In this document: piece after piece, positions 51,101-62,193 of the stretch
Layout: every line of letters begins with the position of its first letter
How positions within the stretch are numbered: position 1 is the stretch's first letter
Source: Amyloporia xantha
Taxonomy: Eukaryota > Basidiomycota > Agaricomycetes > Polyporales > Adustoporiaceae
Assembly (NCBI GenBank): GCA_036971615.1
Contig: JAYKKR010000007.1
Coordinates: 434,001-498,000 of the forward strand
Length of the DNA: 64,000 nucleotides
Direction of reading: 5' to 3'
The notes under the pieces: model-generated
The model's input: the letters and a program-made list of their open reading frames with translations, nothing else
Databases searched by the model: none
What the model was told of the DNA's origin: nothing
Program-made: the position numbers and the translations under genes

Positions 51101-52270
51101 CTTCCAACGGAGGAGGGCGACTCCCCAGAAATTCAGCCACAGCAGCATTCAAGGTCATCTCTACTTCCGGAGTCAACTTCACACATGCTCGGTGATGGAG
51201 TGGAAAGCGCATTGACGTCAACCGAGGTCCTCTCTCAACTTCCTGGCGCACACTCGACTCGGGCTGCCGACACAGACCTCATATCGACTGCATCAGCATC
51301 CATAGAAGACGCGTCCAAAGAGGTAGAAATCCGACTGCAGGAATGGCAATCCAGCGGCCAACCCACTGATACTGCCGGGGACATATGGCGCTTTTATGAA
51401 TCCTTGACCCATGATTTGTCTTATGCGCTGTGTGAACAGCTGCGGCTTATCCTGGAGCCGACATTGACAGCGAGGTTGAAAGGCGACTACCGCACCGGTA
51501 AACGGCTGAATATGAAGAAGATCATCCCCTACATCGCGAGCGAGTTCACCAAAGACAAGATCTGGCTGCGCCGCACCAGGCCTAGCCAACGGGAATATCA
51601 AGTCCTCATCGCTTTGGATGACTCTAGGTCGATGGCCGAGACTCATTCCGTTCACCTCGCTTACGAAACTCTGGCACTTGTCTCCAAAGCTCTGAGTCGG
51701 TTAGAAGTGGGGGACATCGCCATTGCAAAATTTGGCGAGTCAGTGGACGTCCTCCATGGCTTCGACAGCGGACCCTTCACGGACCAGGCAGGGACGAGGA
51801 TAATGAGCGCATTCCGATTCGATCAGAAAGCCACGCAGGTCCTCTCGCTGGTGGATGTGAGCCTCCAGCTACTCGAACAGGCCAGAGAGAGACGTGCCAT
51901 GACATCTTCTACGGCATCTGACCTCTGGCAGTTGGAAATCATCATCTCGGACGGAATGTGTCAAGATCACGAGAGGCTGCGTACTATTCTGAGGAAGGCT
52001 GAAGAAGAACGAGTCATGATTGTGTTCATCATCCTCGACTCTTTGCATGCGCGGGACTCATCCGACGATCGGAACGGGAACCAGAACTCCATTCTGTCGA
52101 TGAATCAGGTTGCGTACAAGAACGTCGACGGTCGTTTGGATCTGCACGTCGAGCGCTACCTGGACAGTTTTCCATTCGAGTACTACGTGGTTCTGAGAAA
52201 CGTGGAGGCGTTGCCAGATGTACTTTCAGGGACTTTGAAGCAGTTTTTCGAGAGGATCGCAGAAGAGTAG
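36186..52270 (+). CDS. MDN1: Midasin (Mdn1/Rea1), AAA-ATPase of 60S ribosome biogenesis
   Basis: A giant dynein-like AAA protein that removes assembly factors (Rsa4, Ytm1) from pre-60S particles in nucleolus and nucleoplasm. The ATG is at 36186 and the stop at 52268-52270. Roughly 15-17 exons encode about 5,000 residues; exon borders are approximate and most introns lie in the first 3 kb and at 44-46 kb. Six AAA modules: Walker A at ~37255 (APSCGKS, degenerate), 38330 (GETGTGKT), 39755 (GPTSSGKT), 40635 (GETGCGKT), 41895 (GSPGVGKT) and 42812 (GPHDSGKT). Walker B is LDE in modules 3-5; module 1 has FEDID and module 6 LLDGAN, lacking the catalytic Glu. A long helical linker (45.7-48.7 kb) is followed by an Asp/Glu-rich region (49.6-50.7 kb). 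The C-terminal MIDAS domain (51.6-52.2 kb) has the metal site LDDSRSM. Confidence 0.95.
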
Positions 52271-52665
52271 CATGTACTTGTATAACGTTGTGAGCAATAT
52301 AGCATCATTCAAGCAAATTGTGTCCTACTCCGAGTCCATGAATTGGAGGTTAGTACTTAGTATCACAGAAGCTCGGTTGCCCTATATTTCTAGGAACGAA
52401 TCCTATATAAGACACATCGTGCACTGGGGATGCCGCATTCCCACTAATGCTTGCCTTCCGGATGAAGGCAAGACCTTGAATATTGGCACTACCTTACACC
52501 AGGGAGAAAAGCCTAGTAGAGCTTCAAGATGCCATGACAACGTAGTGAGTGTGAGACGAGACGACTGGCGGTGGATATATAATAGCACTATACAGCGAGG
52601 TCAGATATACAAATGCGCAGACAGGACAAACAAACAAGAGTCAGCACGAGTCCTTCGAAGTCCCT
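52271..52665. other. Intergenic between convergent midasin and aspartic peptidase genes
   Basis: 3' flanks only; no gene seen. Confidence 0.5.
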
Positions 52666-54542
52666 TCAATAACGAGAGTCCCACGGGTTCGCATACCCCC
52701 CTCCCGCATACTGCTGCTGCGACCCGCCCATCAGGTGCAGGTCGTGCGCCTCCTGAGGCGCAGGCTCGCTCAGGGGCTGGTACGAGCTCTTGAAGTTCAT
52801 GAATCCCGCAGGCGTCCTGCTCAGCCGGCGTCGTCTGCACGCGGCACATGCAGCGACGAGGCCCCCGAGCACGAGCAGGCCCGCGGCGACGCTCAGGCCG
52901 ATGACGAGGCGCAGATGCGAGCGCACCCAGCTCTCGGCGGCGTTCACGTCGCTGGACGGGTTCCAGGACTTGGACCCGCGCAGGGCGACGAAGTCGGAGT
53001 GGACCTGCGCGGAGTTGTTCGTGACGGATAGCAGTTGTATGTACGGGTCGCCACGCTGGCTCGTCGAGTTGTCGACGAAGTCGCCAAAGTCGATCAGCAT
53101 GTAGACGTTTCGCACTGGATGAAGCGTTCAGAACGTGTGAGTAGAGGGGGGTGTATAGAATGACGTACAGAATGCCATGCCAAAGATCATGTCATACAGA
53201 GGACTTTGGGCCACATCGATGGGTTGGAACTGGATTACGCAGCATAAGCATAGGATAGTAGGAGAATGAGAACTAAACGAACCCCGCCATAGCAGACAGT
53301 TTTACCACTGCTATCTGTTCCATTCAAATCAAGAGAAGTGTCGAGAGGATTCACAGGGTAGCTGATTCCGCCAAACTTGAACGTGACATTGATCTCATAG
53401 TCGCAAGGGATTTGCCAGATAGGTCCATCCAGTTCCGCAACATTGACCAACTCGGCGCCAGGCACGCTTTCGTAGAATGCCTTTGCGACAGCGCTACGTT
53501 TTCCGTCAAATAACCAACGCTGTCGCACAGGAAAGACGCATACCTCGGGACTTGTGGGAGAGAATATCCAGTGTCGAAGACGACAGTGAGTTGGTCCTTG
53601 TTGCTTGTCGATGACACGCCCGTCGTAACGTCTACTACTTTGCCGTCTGGACCAATGATACCATTCGCATCAAGCAATGTCTGCCAATGCTGACCCTCGG
53701 CTTCAGTGCTCGGCAGAACGGTGACGTCGAGCTTCGTTTGACTCGTAACGTTGCTGTATCCAGGAAGGACTTCGCCAATCGTCAAATTGCCTTGAACAAG
53801 ATCCTTTGGGTCGTCCGCTCTACCCAAGAGAACGGTGATGTAGTTGGGAGTAGACGTGTCTTGTTGGAAGATGCGGTCCAGAGCCGGATCTCCCGTTCCA
53901 TTTCCTAGTGTTTCCTGGATTTGGGAGCCAGTGTGAGGACCAAGACCTATCAGGCCGGTGCCTGCCGTCTCGTTTTGTGAATTGGCCTGTATATTCACTA
54001 CACATAAATGAGCGAACTGTGGCGGTCATGGTGAGCGATTGAACTCACAGAAGGCCTGGTTGTCGACTGTGAAACCTAGGAAGTCCAAGGTAGCCAGCTT
54101 GATGGGTCCTATATGGAGAAATCACCAGATACCCGTTGAATTTAGAGCGTGTCTAATGTGTTAGAGGGATCAGCTTACCTTCGACCTGCCCTACCGCATA
54201 TGTAACCCCGCTAGTCTTGCCCGTATCCTTGCTATTCGGTACAGTTCCAGCCACATACAAGTCGGAACTGTGGCGCAGAGAGCATGAGTGCTACCCTTGC
54301 GCAGCCACCGAAGGCGCTCACCTTCCCGTATCAATCTGCACCTCGAACTCCGCGCCCCCGAGAGTGAGATTGACATAGTAGGCGATATTGCTCGAGTCCT
54401 GCAGCGCAGACGAGCCGGTGATGGAAGCTCTTTTATTTAAGTGACGAGCCTGGCGTCCGTGCAGGTCTAACCGGATGGCGCCGACCAATTCGGCAGGCAG
54501 GGCGATGAGAGACAAGAAGAGTGGGGCGGCGAAGTGCTTCAT
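52666..54542 (-). CDS. A1-family aspartic peptidase, membrane-anchored (copy 1)
   Basis: A pepsin-like endopeptidase of the secretory pathway or cell surface. The ATG is at 54542 with signal peptide MKHFAAPLFLSLIALPAELVGA. The N-lobe active site spans the first intron: exon 1 ends ..QIDTG and the next exon supplies SSDLYVAG, giving DTGSSDLY. Downstream are TGLIGLGPHTGS, DRIFQQDTSTPNYITVLLGR and GPDGKVVDV. The second active-site motif is VFDTGYSLPQVPR, then IWQIPCDYEINVTFKFGG, YPVNPLDTS and RNVYMLIDFGDFV. Near the C-terminus a hydrophobic helix (LVIGLSVAAGLLVLGGLVAACAAC) is followed by RRRR and a short tail: a type-I membrane anchor. Exon borders are approximate. It is paralogous to the plus-strand gene at 60119, in inverted orientation. 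Confidence 0.88.
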
Positions 54543-56079
54543 GGCTACAGCACGAGGGTGGCTCTGTGCCTCCCGTTATTATAGAAAGCTCTAACAAAGT
54601 CCAGAGAGAGAGTCGTGAGGGAAGAGGCTATGGCACAGATGTCGTGAGGTACCGCCATCAGTGACCGTTATTGACTTCGGACAGTGCCGCATCAGCTTGC
54701 ACCGCTTCAATGTCTGCGCTGGCCGCCTCGACTTGAAACCGCACCAACAATCCTTGCCAAGTGCTATACACCCATCTCGATACCACATTAACAAAGTGAA
54801 ACCGCACGAGGGGTTCAACTGTTTCCCAGGAACGCGGCAGTGCAGTGGACATTGACAGTACATGTCAGACCTTTTGCTTATCGAACCGCAGTCGACTAAG
54901 AGAAGTCGTTGATATCTCCGAGGGTGTCTCCGAGAGGATAGTAAATTCCGTCTATCATAAAGGTAAGCAATATGTTTTCCGATCAGGATCCTCGTAAGCT
55001 ACTTCATTCATACACACAGTCAGCATCTGTTCACCGAAGGACTCATTGGCTTGATTATGAACATGTCGAGGATTCTACGAGCTCGCACCCATTGCGCAAC
55101 TTCCGGTGAAGGCCCGTGTTGGCATTATTATTGGAGCGTCTCATGCCCAAGTTGCCTCCAACAAGAAGCTGCTAGAGTTCATATGCAGGCACCAAGCACC
55201 AAATCATGTCGATTTCATTTGGCCCCTTATGGAGACCGAGTCCACCACTGAACGCCATCACGTCTCGAGTCGGGCTTTGACTCTGGAGTCTGCGTAGACT
55301 TCTGTCAGTCACCTGCATGCTTGACTCTGTTAATTCCTTGTCCCTGCGTGCCTTTGTCTTGTGCAAGGTCTCGTCTCTGCCGCACTCAACATTGAGAGTG
55401 AAAAGTCACACTTTTCGTCAGGGATACCTTAGCCAATCATATTACATTGCTGAGATGACACAAATGTCGAGACATGTTCACGATCAATCTATGAGTGAGT
55501 CATCTTCTCCGTTGCAGTATGTCGCGGCTACTCAATTATGCTTATTTTGCACAGGTACTGTATTCATCGCCCCCGAGGTGGCTCTCGCCAGAGCCTTCTC
55601 CCAGATTGACGGGCTCTCCGACTTTATTTGCCACTAGAGCTGATTTGTATGCGGCGTTTCTATTGCACCCAATAATGATCAAAGTTATGTGGACGTCATC
55701 GCGTACATTGTCGGCGGGCCTTGGAGGACAGCTTTCCAGAACCTGTCACCTGACCGCGACGTCGTCCCTAAGATCTCCAGGAGCAAGCTGGTGGTCTGGT
55801 TTTGGTTCTCACTCTTGTCCCAGCCTTGTTTAACCCACATTGGGTGGCTGGAAAGTCGGAATTCGAGTTCTATTTCGAGTTCTACCTCCGCTTCCCCGCG
55901 TTCGGTGCTTTTATACTGTATCTAGCTGACGATCTCACCGTAATACCTCATGTCCTTGGTTACAAAGTCCTGCACCGATCCATACCAATGGATCTCCAGG
56001 TGTCTCGCAGTGTATATGTACAGCTTACTGTTGAATACCACTTTGTCTATGTCATACGCACTCTCCTGATTCATTATAC
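54543..56079. other. Upstream of copy-1 peptidase; possible decayed coding sequence
   Basis: About 1.5 kb. Several plus-strand frames between 55046 and 56080 look loosely protein-like (for example VGIIIGASHAQVASNKKLLEFI near 55115, IAPEVALARAFSQIDGLSDF near 55570, VDVIAYIVGGPW near 55690, FGAFILYLADDLTVIPHVLG near 55910). They sit in different frames and match nothing I know. They may be remnants of a degraded gene or chance frames. Confidence 0.3.
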
Positions 56080-56082
56080 GGA
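56080..56082. repeat. 3-bp target-site duplication, left copy (CACTA-like)
   Basis: GGA directly before the CACTG terminus; repeated at 59900-59902 after the other terminus. Confidence 0.65.
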
Positions 56083-56709
56083 CACTGGGGACATGTCCCT
56101 GTGATACCAGCGGTAACATCCGGGTATCATTGTGGACAGTGTCAAAATAAGACCACATAGATGCGGATGGTTTCATACGAGACAAAACTTGATAACAGTC
56201 CAAATTGGACCAAAATATGACTGATGTGATATAGTGAGCCATTATTGTGAACCACATTCTTTGTGTGAGGGTAATGTGCCTACAGATCAAAAGCTGGACT
56301 CATTCTGGTATCATTTTGAATGTGATCACAATGTGTCTCATTGCCACATTGTGAGATAACTTTGTTCTCAAAGTAAATATGACTATCATAGAGATGAACA
56401 TGTTTCTGCTGGATTTAATTTGATATCATAGCAACCACATTCAAAATGATTTCAGCATGTAATTGTCTATGAGACTAATGGATTCATGTGTAGAACATTG
56501 TGAACAGATAATGTATGAGAACACAATGGGCTTAGTATATGCCCATGGATGTGACCATTGGCTACTTTGTGGCCTCACAGGTTGGGAATATAAAATGAAG
56601 CTTGAATAAGACTCAAGGCCACACAAGGGTCATATTATGAAATCATCAAAACTATTTTTTGAATGATCACAGTATTTGATCAAGATGATACCAGTGTGAT
56701 ACCATCAGT

Positions 56710-57123
56710 GGATGCCTTCCCGCAGACATTTAGAACCGTTTCTATTCTAAATTCCAGCTCTAAATTATGTCGGCACGCCGGCTGATCTGTCTGAGACTCG
56801 AAGCGAGCCTGTTGGCGCTCGTAAAGTAGAACTGTCACGCTTAATCTAGAAGGGGGGTCCGACCCCCCCTCCTAGATTCTAAATGCGCTCCAGATAATAA
56901 TGTTCAAACTCCGCCCCTATCCCATTCGCTCATTCACTCTCTCATCAGGTCCCGCCTGCTTATCTCACTCTTAGTCATCCCGATCATCACTGATTGTCAC
57001 AAAATCATAACGCTGTGCGGGCGAGCGCTTTGTGTTTAGAAAACCTCTCAGAATAAGACCCCGGAGGCGGTTTCAAGGTCCGTTATGAAATAGAATTTTT
57101 CTAAATCCTATGGAAAGGCATCC
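56710..57123. mobile_element. 414-bp TIR element nested in the left CACTA arm
   Basis: Begins GGATGCCTTCC and ends GGAAAGGCATCC (imperfect inverted repeat, extendable to about 26 bp through a shared ATTTAGAA). AGT flanks it at 56707-56709 and 57124-57126, while the uninterrupted mirror site in the right arm (59273-59275) has a single copy. That empty site proves the borders. A 3-bp duplication with TIRs fits PIF/Harbinger-like or related MITEs, but the target is not the usual TWA, so the class is uncertain. It holds an internal palindrome (GGGGGGTCCGACCCCCC near 56854) and no protein. Confidence 0.85.
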
Positions 57124-57379
57124 AGTATCATGAGAAGATCATTGAATATCTGGATCAGGATGTTATTCAGGTGTAAATGTCAGCATCATGGTGATATCTG
57201 CTGTGGACACCTTCAAAACATAATGCAATTGATGACAATATAAAACATTCACCAAGAAAATGAAGGCAACCAATGATATAACATGGATTGAGATAGAAAG
57301 GGTCTAAAGCCAAGAAAATCAAGGCAATCAATAATAGAAGATTGATTGACAAATAAAGAATCTATAATCAAAGGTATCA

Positions 57380-59020
57380 AAGCAATAATATTGATTGAGG
57401 AAGAGAATTTACAATTAAATCAATATTATTTCTTTGATTACTTTGATTATAAATTCTCTCTTTGTCAATCAATATCATCTCATTGATTAGTTTGATTTTC
57501 TTGTCTTTCTCAATCAATATTATTCAATTGATTCCTTTGATTATAAACTCTCTTCCTAAGCCAATATTATTGCTTTGATTATAAATTCTCTTCCTCAGTC
57601 AGTGTTATTGCTTTGATTTTCTTCTCTTTCTCAATCAATATTATTGCTTTGATTACTTTGATTTTCTTATTTTCTCAATCAATATTATTCCATTGATTAC
57701 TTTGATTGTAATTCCTCTTCCTAAACCAATATTATTGCTTTGGTCACTTTGATTATAAATTGTTTCTTTCTCAATCAATATTATTTCTTTTGATTCCTTT
57801 GATTGTAAATACTCTTCCTCAATCAATATTGTTGCTCTGATTTTCTTCTCTTTCTCAATCAATATTATTCCATTGATTACTTTGATTGTCATCCCTCTTC
57901 CTAAACCAATATTATTCCGTTGATCACCCTGATTGTAAGTTCTCTTCCTCAATCAATATTATTCCATTGATTAACTTGATTATAAGCTCTCTTCCCAAAC
58001 CAATACTATCACTTTGATCACTTTGATTACAAATTCTTTCTTTCTCAATCAATATTACCCCTTTGATTGCTTTGATTGTAAATGCTTTGATCACTTTGAT
58101 TACAAATTCTTTCCTTCTCAAGTAATCAATGGAATAATATTGATTTAGAAGGACAAAATTGTAATCAATCACTGGATTAATATTGGTTGAGAAAATTAAA
58201 AAATCAAAGTAATCAAAGCAATAATATTGATTGAGAAAGAGAAGAAAATCAAAGCAATAATATTGATTGTAAAAGTCAAGTAAATCAAAGCAACAACAGT
58301 GACTGAGGATGAGAATTTACAGTCCAAGCAATCAAAGGGGTAATATTGATTGAGAAAGAAAAGAATTTGTAATCAAAGTGATCAAAGTGATAGTATTGGT
58401 TTGGGAAGAGAGCTTATAATCAAGTTAATCAATGGAATAATATTGATTGAGGAAGAGAACTTACAATCAGGGTGATCAACGGAATAATATTGGTTTAGGA
58501 AGAGGGATGACAATCAAAGTAATCAATGGAATAATATTGATTGAGAAAGAGAAGAAAATCAGAGCAACAATATTGATTGAGGAAGAGTATTTACAATCAA
58601 AGGAATCAAAGAAATAATATTGATTGAGAAAGAAACAATTTATAATCAAAGTGACCAAAGCAATAATATTGGTTTAGGAAGAGGAATTACAATCAAAGTA
58701 ATCAATGGAATAATATTGATTGAGAAAAATAAGAAAATCAAAGTAATCAAAGCAATAATATTGATTGAGAAAGAGAAGAAAATCAAAGCAATAACACTGA
58801 CTGAGGAAGAGAATTTATAATCAAAGCAATAATATTGGCTTAGGAAGAGAGTTTATAATCAAAGGAATCAATTGAATAATATTGATTGAGAAAGACAAGA
58901 AAATCAAACTAATCAATGAGATGATATTGATTGACAAAGAGAGAATTTATAATCAAAGTAATCAAAGAAATAATATTGATTTAATTGTAAATTCTCTTCC
59001 TCAATCAATATTATTGCTTT
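57380..59020. repeat. AT-rich minisatellite in the CACTA arms
   Basis: Degenerate units of roughly 40-60 bp built from CAATATTATT, GCTTTGATTAC and TTTGATTATAAATTCTCTTCC, appearing as the reverse complement on the other side of the centre near 58200. The arrays are part of the inverted repeat, so they predate or arose with the palindrome. Confidence 0.8.
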
Positions 59021-59899
59021 GATACCTTTGATTATAGATTCTTTATTTGTCAATCAATCTTCTATTATTGATTGCCTTGATTTTCTTGGCTTTAGACCCT
59101 TTCTATCTCAATCCATGTTATATCATTGGTTGCCTTCATTTTCTTGGTGAATGTTTTATATTGTCATCAATTGCATTATGTTTTGAAGGTGTCCACAGCA
59201 GATATCACCATGATGCTGACATTTACACCTGAATAACATCCTGATCCAGATATTCAATGATCTTCTCATGATACTGATGGTATCACACTGGTATCATCTT
59301 GATCAAATACTGTGATCATTCAAAAAATAGTTTTGATGATTTCATAATATGACCCTTGTGTGGCCTTGAGTCTTATTCAAGCTTCATTTTATATTCCCAA
59401 CCTGTGAGGCCACAAAGTAGCCAATGGTCACATCCATGGGCATATACTAAGCCCATTGTGTTCTCATACATTATCTGTTCACAATGTTCTACACATGAAT
59501 CCATTAGTCTCATAGACAATTACATGCTGAAATCATTTTGAATGTGGTTGCTATGATATCAAATTAAATCCAGCAGAAACATGTTCATCTCTATGATAGT
59601 CATATTTACTTTGAGAACAAAGTTATCTCACAATGTGGCAATGAGACACATTGTGATCACATTCAAAATGATACCAGAATGAGTCCAGCTTTTGATCTGT
59701 AGGCACATTACCCTCACACAAAGAATGTGGTTCACAATAATGGCTCACTATATCACATCAGTCATATTTTGGTCCAATTTGGACTGTTATCAAGTTTTGT
59801 CTCGTATGAAACCATCCGCATCTATGTGGTCTTATTTTGACACTGTCCACAATGATACCCGGATGTTACCGCTGGTATCACAGGGACATGTCCCCAGTG

Positions 59900-59902
59900 G
59901 GA
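59900..59902. repeat. 3-bp target-site duplication, right copy (CACTA-like)
   Basis: GGA, matching 56080-56082. Confidence 0.65.
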
Positions 59903-60118
59903 GGTGCTGCGGCGGCTGAGAGGTCGGTTGCCTGAGATACGAGATCGCTTTACGGCAGAACGCTAGCCGGATCCAAATATACATCTCCAGACATACAGAC
60001 AGGGAACGCAAAAGTGCAGCTGTCTGCCACAGTCTTTCTCAACCACCACTTGGCGAGCCGCCAGCTAAAGCCTCTTCCTTGTCGCTCTTTACTCCTTCCT
60101 CTCATTTATTCCGTCTGA

Positions 60119-62193
60119 ATGCGGTCTCTGTTTCCGATCTATCTCGCCTGCTTGCTCTTCGACGCCCGTTCTGTACATGCTCTCGTCTTCCCTGTCCGCA
60201 CGCGCACAGTCGCTGGGCGCCGCTCAGCCTCTGGCAGCCTGAGTGCGCGTTCCAGCAACCCTAATGTTCTGCCTGTGAAGAATACCCAAAATTCTGAATA
60301 CATCGGAAATATCACCCTCGGAGGCAGAGAGATACCCGTGCTGTTGGATACCGGGAGGTGCGAGCGCGTCTTGCGATGTTGCCTGCGTGTTCCGAGGATC
60401 ATTGACGCGTTCCAGTTCTGACCTATGGGTGACGGGCGACGTTCCTGACACGACTGACCTTGGGGTATCCGAGTCGTTGTCATATGCAGTTGGAGATGCT
60501 AATGGTACGCGCTTTTCAATGGAGGTTCTGCTCGCAATCTGGACTCGCCTCTTTCACAGGTGACATCAACACGGCGACCCTCCAATTTGGCAACTACACC
60601 GTCAAAAACCAGGCATACCGTACGTGTGTAATCTTTGTTTAGGCCCTGGTCAGAATCCAGCGCATTTAGCTGCGGTCCTATAGCCACAGGAAGGAGGATT
60701 TGTCTTAATCTCTCATCTTGTGCTGTGGGACCGAGACCAAGCGGGGTGCTGACCAGGGTAAAGTGAACGGTGAGGCTCACGTCACCCCAGTACTTGTTAA
60801 GAACACCTCCACGTTCTCCATCAACATTGCGTCTGAAGGCTTTGATGGCCTCATTGGCCTCGGGCCCAACACAGGCTCCGTCATCCGTGACAAACTCGGC
60901 GACTCGCGCGGAGACAGCGTCCTCGACCGGATCTTCCAGCAAAACGCCTCCTCTTCCAACTACATGACAGTCCTGCTGAACCGCGAGGGCGATCCCTCGA
61001 GTCCCACCACCGGGCAGATGTCCATCTCGGAGATCGTGCCTGGGTACGAGAACATCACGAACATGCCGAAGCTGACCGTTGAGAAGGTGCACAAGCTCAC
61101 GGACCTCGACCAGCACTGGCAGACGTACACGGACGTCAACGGGGTCATTGGCCCGGACGGCCAGCCGATCGAGGTCAAGTCGATCGTCCCGTCTGCGCCG
61201 GACGGTCAGTTGGTTGTTGTCTTCGACTCGGGGTATACGCTCCCGCAGGTGCCGCGCGCAATGTCCGACGCGATCTATGGCCGGGTGCAGGGCGCGGAGT
61301 ACAACACCGATTCGCAGGTGTGGACGATCCCGTGCACGCAGATGCTGAACATCAGTTTCAAGTTCGGGGGCATCGACTACCCCATCAGTCCCCTAGACAC
61401 GTCGAGCAGTGAGTTCGATATGGTCAATTCGGCAGGCGAGACCGTCTGCGTGGGTGCTGTAAGTGACATGCGAGATTGTACGATGTAGCCGTTGATTTAG
61501 CACACCCGTTTGCCTCCAGTTCCAACCGATCAGCTCCGCTTTCAGCTTGCTCGGTGAATACGACATTATCCTGGGCATGTCATTCAGTGAGTATAGCTCA
61601 GTAACTACCTGAATTCGCCTGACTCTCTTCCTGTAAGTGCGGAACGTCTACGCACTGTTTGACTATGGCAACTTTGTTGAGGATACAAGCACCGACCTCG
61701 GTTCACCCTTCATACAACTTGTCCCTACCACGAATCTCTCCGCTGCCCACGAGGCTTTTGTGCAAGTCCGGCTAAGCGGCGTCGACACGACTGACGCACA
61801 ATCACAGTGGCTACTTCCTGCTTCCGAAGAGCAGCATTCGCCCGAAACAGAAGCCGAGAAGAAGGCGCAGTGAGTGCAGAGACTTTCCCCTCAATGACCG
61901 CGCAATGCCCACTGATCGCGCGCAGGTACGAGGAGTACGTCCTCAGCCGCTGGCCAGAGATATTCGTAGGCTGTCTCCTCTTCGTCATGATCATCATCGG
62001 TCTCGTCATCTGGCGCTGCTGTGTGCGCCGCAAGCGTGCTAAGCAGGCTGCCGGACTCCTTCCGACGAACAAGGGCCCGCAACCGTACAGGCAGCTCGCG
62101 GATCCATCCACCGCCACGCTTGTCGACATGCAGAGTATGGAAGGGAAGCATGCCGAGTACGCACGCAGTTCGTATGCGTCGAGTGCCCGGTGA
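60119..62193 (+). CDS. A1-family aspartic peptidase, membrane-anchored (copy 2)
   Basis: A pepsin-like endopeptidase of the secretory pathway or surface. Exons: 60119-60357, 60416-60504, 60560-60619, 60791-61458, 61520-61586, 61638-61869, 61926-62193; 1,623 nt, 540 residues. The signal peptide is MRSLFPIYLACLLFDARSVHA. The first active-site motif LLDTGSSDLWVTG spans intron 1, as in copy 1. Then follow GLIGLGPNTGS, DRIFQQNASSSNYMTVLLNR, GPDGQPIEV and the second motif VFDSGYTLPQVPRA, with Ser where copy 1 has Thr. IPCTQMLNISFKFGG, YDIILGMSF and RNVYALFDYGNFV come next. A C-terminal helix (IFVGCLLFVMIIIGLVIW) and a basic tail form a membrane anchor. The third intron is unusually long (171 nt). 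The CACTA-like element ends 217 bp upstream of the start. Confidence 0.9.

Larger units (their letters stand above)
56083..59899. mobile_element. CACTA-like foldback element, 3.8 kb, almost wholly palindromic
   Basis: The ends are CACTGGGGACATGTCCCTGT and its exact reverse complement, flanked by GGA on both sides. CACT[AG] ends with a 3-bp duplication are typical of the CACTA/EnSpm superfamily. The right arm ~58316-59899 (about 1.58 kb) mirrors the left arm 56083-~58083 once a 414-bp insertion is removed; a spacer of about 230 bp lies between them. Each terminus contains the 12-bp palindrome GGGACATGTCCC. The inner half of each arm is an AT-rich minisatellite. Frames read identically from both arms (for example 57352-57167 and 59047-59232) but match no transposase, so the element is non-autonomous. 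Its right end lies 217 bp before the copy-2 peptidase start. Confidence 0.82.

Noticed and set aside
57410..58990. Repeated units resembling a CRISPR-like array
   Set aside because: Units are degenerate, contiguous without unique spacers, AT-rich and mirrored; a minisatellite in a eukaryotic transposon.
57167..59232. Hydrophobic 61-residue frame (LLLLIALIFLALDPF) present twice
   Set aside because: It lies in mirrored arms of the CACTA-like element in AT-rich DNA; a by-product of base composition.
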